Shown here: positions 60,627 to 64,000 of the stretch, piece after piece
How positions within the stretch are numbered: position 1 is the stretch's first letter
How the letters are laid out: the number at the start of each line of letters is the position of its first letter
Assembly: GCF_002278925.1 (NCBI RefSeq)
Contig: NZ_NCJH01000006.1
Coordinates: 434,001 to 498,000 of the forward strand
Source: Polaromonas sp. 39-63-25
GTDB lineage: Bacteria > Pseudomonadota > Gammaproteobacteria > Burkholderiales > Burkholderiaceae_C
DNA: 64,000 bases
Direction: 5' to 3'
Notes under the pieces: model-generated
Told to the model about the DNA's origin: nothing
What the model saw: only the letters and a program-made list of their open reading frames with translations
The model's database searches: none
Position numbers and translations under genes: made by a program

Positions 60627-62624
60627 TTAAAAATGAATGCCACGCATCATCTGCTGCAGCGCCACGGCTTCCGGTGACAGCGTCTGCTTGACCGGCTTGT
60701 CACCCGGATTCGCGCCCTTGGCAGCCGACGAGTCGGGAAACATGCGAAAGCTGGTGTTCATGGCGATTTGCGCCACGCGCGGCAACAGGGCATGCAGCAC
60801 CTGACCGGCAATGCCCAGGCGGGTGGCGATGCGCACCGGCTTGAAGATGCAGGCCTGGGCCACCAGGTCGGCAGCTTCTTCCGGGCTCAAGGTCGGTACG
60901 TTGTTGTACAGGTTGGTCGGAGCGATCATCGGTGTGCGCACCAGCGGCATGTTGATGGTGGTGAAGGTGATGCCCTGATCGGCGAATTCGCTGGAGGCGC
61001 AACGTGTCCAGGCGTCCAGTGCCGATTTGGAGGCAACGTAGGCCGAAAAGCGCGGTGCATTGGTCAACACGCCGATTGAGCTGATATTGACCACGTGGCC
61101 CTTGTGTCTGGCGACCATGCCGGGCAAAAAACCCATGGTGACCCGCAGGCAGCCGAAGTAGTTGAGCTGCATGGTGCGCTCGAAATCATGAAACCGGTCA
61201 TAACTGGCCTCAATGGCGCGGCGAATCGACCGACCCGCATTGTTGATGAGGAAATCAACGCCGCCGTGTTTTTCGATCAGCGTCTGCACAAAGCGGTCGC
61301 AGTCGGCCATGTCTGCAATATCGGCCGGGTAGGCAATGAAGTGGTAGCCCTTGGCCCGGGCCTCCTTGCAGGCCTCGTCGAGCTTGTCCTGGTCGCGGCC
61401 GCAGATGAGGGTGACGGCGCCGGCTTCGGCAAACTTGTGGGCCGCCGCCAGGCCGATGCCCGAGGACCCCCCAGTGATCAGCACCACTTTGCCGCTGACG
61501 GTACCCTTGAGCGAGCGGTCGATGTGCAGGTCGGGGTCGAGGTGACGCTCCCAATAGTCCCACACGCGCCAAGCATAGTCTTTCAGGTTGGGACATTCAA
61601 CGCCCGAGCCCTTGAGCGCGGCAAGCGTTTCTCGGCAGTCAAAACGCGTCGGGTAGTTGACGAAGGTCAGCATGTCCTCGGGCAGGCCCAGGTCGGCCAT
61701 GATGGCATTGCGCACGCGGCGCACCGGCGCCAGGGCCATCAGGCTTTTCTTGACGCTGCGCGGAATGAAACCAAGCAGGGCCGCATTGACGAACAGGTTC
61801 ATCTTGGGCGCATGCGCGGCCCGGCTGAAGATGTCGAGCACGTCGCCGACGCGGTAACCCACTGGATCGACCAGGTGGAAGCATTTTTTTGCAATGCCGG
61901 CCTTGTGGCTGATGACGTCCAGCGCATCAACCACAAAATCTACCGGCACGATGTTGATGCGGCCTCCTTCCAGGCCCACGGCGGGCATCCAGGGCGGCAG
62001 CAACTGGCGCATGCGCTGGATCAGCTTGAAGAAATAATAGGGGCCATCGATCTTGTCCATCTCGCCGGTGCTGCTGTCACCGACCACCATGGCAGGCCGG
62101 TAAACCGTCCAGGGCACCTTGCACTCCTTGCGCACGATTTTTTCGCTCTCATGCTTGGTCATGAAATACGGGTGTTCGTAGTTCTCGGCCTCCTCGAACA
62201 TGTCCTCACGGAACACGCCTTCGTACAGGCCGGCGGCAGCGATGGAACTCACATGGTGGAAATGTCCGGCCTCGATGGCCTTGGTGAACTCGACCGTGTG
62301 GCGGGTACCGTCCACATTGACGGCAATCTGGCTTTCCTCGTCGGCGCTCAGATCGTAAACAGCCGCGAGGTGGTAGAAATGGTCAATCTGGCCTTTGAGT
62401 TTTTTGACGTCTTCGCTCGAGACGCCGAGTTTCTTCGCCGTGAGGTCACCATGGACAGGGACGGCCCTGGCGGCGCTGACACCCCAGTACTCACGCAAGG
62501 CATCAACCTTGCCGGCACTTTCCTTGCGGATGAGGAAATACACCGTCGCACCCTTGCGCGCCAGAAGCTTTTTGACCAGCCGTTTACCGATGAAACCGGT
62601 GGCTCCCGTGACGAAATACTGCAT
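60627..62624 (-). CDS. Fatty acyl-CoA reductase, two-domain (Maqu_2507-like)
   Basis: The 665-residue protein has two SDR-type domains. The N-terminal one (NAD_binding_4 type; YFVTGATGFIGKRLVKKLL, FYHLAAVYDLSADEESQ, HFHHVSSIAAAGLYEGVFRE and YFMTKHESEKIVRKE) extends to about 370. The C-terminal classical SDR starts at GKVVLITGGSSGIGLAAAHK and has NNAGRSIRRAIEASYDRF, VVNISSIGVLTNAPRFSAYV (catalytic Ser) and YVASKSALDAW (YxxxK). It closely follows the Marinobacter enzyme (about 661 residues) that reduces acyl-CoA or acyl-ACP through aldehyde to fatty alcohol. A role in wax-ester or alcohol-derived lipid synthesis is inferred. Both catalytic Tyr/Lys pairs are present. Confidence 0.88.
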   Translation of the reverse strand: MQYFVTGATGFIGKRLVKKLLARKGATVYFLIRKESAGKVDALREYWGVSAARAVPVHGDLTAKKLGVSSEDVKKLKGQIDHFYHLAAVYDLSADEESQIAVNVDGTRHTVEFTKAIEAGHFHHVSSIAAAGLYEGVFREDMFEEAENYEHPYFMTKHESEKIVRKECKVPWTVYRPAMVVGDSSTGEMDKIDGPYYFFKLIQRMRQLLPPWMPAVGLEGGRINIVPVDFVVDALDVISHKAGIAKKCFHLVDPVGYRVGDVLDIFSRAAHAPKMNLFVNAALLGFIPRSVKKSLMALAPVRRVRNAIMADLGLPEDMLTFVNYPTRFDCRETLAALKGSGVECPNLKDYAWRVWDYWERHLDPDLHIDRSLKGTVSGKVVLITGGSSGIGLAAAHKFAEAGAVTLICGRDQDKLDEACKEARAKGYHFIAYPADIADMADCDRFVQTLIEKHGGVDFLINNAGRSIRRAIEASYDRFHDFERTMQLNYFGCLRVTMGFLPGMVARHKGHVVNISSIGVLTNAPRFSAYVASKSALDAWTRCASSEFADQGITFTTINMPLVRTPMIAPTNLYNNVPTLSPEEAADLVAQACIFKPVRIATRLGIAGQVLHALLPRVAQIAMNTSFRMFPDSSAAKGANPGDKPVKQTLSPEAVALQQMMRGIHF

Positions 62625-62856
62625 TGTGTTCTCCGCAAGATAACTCTGAACCTAGGGATTCTTGCCCAAGCCCTGCTGCCCGCCGGTCAGCAGAAACCCG
62701 CGATCAGCCCGTTTGGCACCGTTTTTCCATCGAGGCGGATCACTGGCGTTTTAGGAGCAAACACCTAAATCTGCACGCCTGCAGCGCTTATATTTTGTCT
62801 TGCGAGTCGCCCGATGGCGGCGCCAACCAGTCATCCCCTATCGACAGGAGTCCACC
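62625..62856. promoter_or_regulatory. Divergent spacer between the acyl-CoA reductase and phasin genes
   Basis: This 232-base region must hold promoters in both directions. A strong ribosome-binding site (ACAGGAG) precedes the phasin ATG by 7 bases. No other element is recognised. Confidence 0.4.
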
Positions 62857-63378
62857 ATGGTCAAAAAACTGCAAAAAATGAGCGCTGACAAAAAGTCCGG
62901 CCCCCAGCTCTCGGGTGCCGTGAAGGAATCGGCCCAGCAGATCTGGCTGGCCGGCCTCGGGGCTTTCTCCAAGGCTCAGGAAGAAGGCGGCAAAGTCTTT
63001 GAGACCTTGGTCAAGGAAGGTCTGTCCATCCAGCGCAAGACGCAGGCTGTTGCCGAAGAGAAAATTTCCACCGCCACCAACAAGATGGCCACCATGGCGA
63101 CAGACATCACCTCGAAAGCCGGCACCCAGTGGGACAAGCTCGAGAACATTTTTGAAGAGCGCGTCGCCAAGGCCCTGAATAAGCTGGGCGTGCCCTCTGC
63201 CAAGGACGTGGAAGCCCTCATCGCACGGATCGATGAGCTCAACAAAAACGTGCAGAAGATGGGCGCCAAACCGGCTGCCACCAAGGCAGCGCCACGTGCT
63301 GCGGCAAAACCCGCCGCCAGCAAGACCGCGGCACGCAAGCCAGCAGCCAAGCGCGCGCCGGCTCGCAAGTCCGCCTGA
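62857..63378 (+). CDS. Phasin-family PHA-granule-associated protein with basic Ala/Lys/Pro-rich tail
   Basis: The 173-residue protein has an N-terminal phasin-like helical region (VKESAQQIWLAGLGAFSKAQ, GGKVFETLVKEGLSIQRKTQ, MATDITSKAGTQWDKLENIF, ERVAKALNKLGVPSAKDVEA) matching the PhaF/PhaI group. A tail of about 40 residues rich in Ala, Lys, Pro and Arg follows (KPAASKTAARKPAAKRAPAR), like the histone-H1-like tail of PhaF. Such proteins coat polyhydroxyalkanoate granules and tie them to the nucleoid. The start is ATG 62857 with AGGAG upstream; the gene is followed by a strong terminator. Confidence 0.88.
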   Translation: MVKKLQKMSADKKSGPQLSGAVKESAQQIWLAGLGAFSKAQEEGGKVFETLVKEGLSIQRKTQAVAEEKISTATNKMATMATDITSKAGTQWDKLENIFEERVAKALNKLGVPSAKDVEALIARIDELNKNVQKMGAKPAATKAAPRAAAKPAASKTAARKPAAKRAPARKSA

Positions 63379-63401
63379 CACCTGTTGCCTTGAGCCACCT
63401 C

Positions 63402-63432
63402 AAAAAAAGGACGTTGATGCGTCCTTTTTTTT
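63402..63432 (+). terminator. Intrinsic terminator after the phasin gene
   Basis: AAAAAAAGGACG (63402-63413) pairs with CGTCCTTTTTTT (63420-63431) around the loop TTGATG, giving a stem of 12 pairs ending in a T run. The A run on the other side could also support leftward termination. Confidence 0.9.
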
Positions 63433-63504
63433 CGTCCTCGCCCCTCTGAGGGATTGCTGCATAGCAGCAAATTCTCGGGAACCCGCGGTCTACACTTCCA
63501 ATTC

Positions 63505-64000
63505 ATGACTTCAGCCAGGAATCCCAGACAGCAGCAGCCAGCCACCAAGGTAAAAAGGGCGGCACGTCCGGTCGCCAAGCCGCGTATCGCTCTGGCGCTG
63601 GCAGGCGGCGGACCCTTGGGTGAGTCGTTGGAAGGCCTTGCGCTGACCCGGCTGGATCACTACGTGGGTGTGTCGGCCGGCAGTTTTATCGCGGCAGGCC
63701 TGGCCAACGGCATGACACCACGCGAGCTGTGTGCCGCTTTCATTGAAAACGACCACCAGGCTTCCGAGGTGTTCGACCCGGCCTGGCTGATGGTGCCGGC
63801 CTATGGCGAATTCTTGCGGCGCAGCGTCATGCTGCCTGGCCTGGCGGCGACGGCCTTGTGGCGCGCCACGGTGGGGCGCAAGCCCCTGCTGAACGCGCTC
63901 GACAAACTTGGCCCCGCCCTGCCGACGGGCGTGTTCTCCAACGAGGAGGTGGACAGGCGCCTGGGCCTTCTGTTCTCCAAGGCAGGGCGGACCAACGACT
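63505..64000 (+). CDS. Patatin-like phospholipase, 5' part, with an apparent internal deletion
   Basis: The frame runs off the window end (165 residues seen). A basic N-terminal leader (KVKRAARPVAKPRIALALAG) precedes the patatin oxyanion motif GGGPLG, and the nucleophile motif GVSAG (GxSxG) follows in DHYVGVSAGSFIAAGLANG. Patatins hydrolyse lipid acyl esters with a Ser-Asp pair. In this family GGGPLG is normally followed by about 25-35 residues before GxSxG. Here only 16 residues (ESLEGLALTRLDHYV and one more) lie between them, so about 12 residues (EIGAL-type helix) seem to be missing in frame. The Asp of the catalytic pair lies beyond the window. Confidence 0.8.
   Translation, partial: MTSARNPRQQQPATKVKRAARPVAKPRIALALAGGGPLGESLEGLALTRLDHYVGVSAGSFIAAGLANGMTPRELCAAFIENDHQASEVFDPAWLMVPAYGEFLRRSVMLPGLAATALWRATVGRKPLLNALDKLGPALPTGVFSNEEVDRRLGLLFSKAGRTND

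Noticed and set aside
61095-62768. A 557-codon plus-strand open frame
   Set aside because: Antisense to the fatty acyl-CoA reductase, whose two SDR domains are unambiguous; no family features in the shadow frame.
1-64000. tRNA or rRNA genes, CRISPR arrays, insertion sequences, integrases or phage genes
   Set aside because: None was recognised; island-like features rest on gene content and composition only.

Overview
The window looks like the chromosome of a betaproteobacterium of the Comamonadaceae (Polaromonas/Rhodoferax type). The support is high GC in the housekeeping genes, a SlmA-type regulator, a PHA-granule protein, and a short repeat of the kind common between genes in that family. 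The genus is an inference.

Left flank (1-7474): a hexuronate-catabolism remnant. It holds the 3' end of an altronate dehydratase gene that is frameshifted near its end, an Ldh_2-family oxidoreductase and a fructuronate/mannonate oxidoreductase, all on the plus strand. Two copies of a repeat-like element lie here, one covering the oxidoreductase start. On the minus strand follow slmA, a two-component system (regulator and kinase) and argB.

Centre (7551-60023): about 52 kb of minus-strand surface-polysaccharide genes, so transcription enters from the right. Most neighbours overlap by 4-8 bases (ATGA, GTGA or TTGA junctions) or lie within 25 bases. In transcription order: dTDP-L-rhamnose (rfbB-D-A-C); an EPS-associated MarR regulator; GDP-mannose to GDP-4-keto-6-deoxymannose to a probable GDP-colitose branch (manC, gmd, colC-like, colD); CDP-4-keto-3,6-dideoxyglucose (rfbF-G-H) with an epimerase/reductase and a split transketolase; an ABC flippase and a methyltransferase; the GDP-D-glycero-alpha-D-manno-heptose set (gmhB, hddC, a CBS-hddA fusion, gmhA) interleaved with a NeuB-TIM-barrel fusion and a CMP-nonulosonate cytidylyltransferase; a tightly coupled accessory block (class III aminotransferase, VOC protein, methyltransferase, TIM-barrel isomerase, two SDRs); an unrecognised gene, a B12-type radical SAM enzyme and an embedded H-NS-like gene; a sialyltransferase-like protein, a Wzx flippase and GT genes (CgeB-like, GT2, GT10); three tandem paralogous Wzy-like membrane proteins; then the UDP-L-FucNAc set (fnlA, fnlB, fnlC) with WbuB, a phosphoglycosyl transferase, a WaaL-type ligase and a CapD/WbpM-like dehydratase. 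Together these would make and export an O-antigen or capsule built from an unusually wide set of activated sugars.

Right flank (60241-64000): a second H-NS-family gene read away from the cluster, a two-domain fatty acyl-CoA reductase, a PHA-granule-associated protein with a clear terminator, and the start of a patatin-like phospholipase.

The best candidates for undescribed biology are: (1) the three Wzy-like paralogs, which differ by a coiled-coil repeat insert in one loop, with a (TTC)18 tract between two of them; (2) two 3,6-dideoxyhexose routes plus a split transketolase, suggesting a branched sugar; (3) the NeuB-TIM and CBS-HddA fusions beside the accessory block, suggesting an unusual nonulosonate or heptose derivative. 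I see no tRNA, rRNA, CRISPR array, insertion sequence or integrase. No gene-free stretch exceeds about 235 bases.
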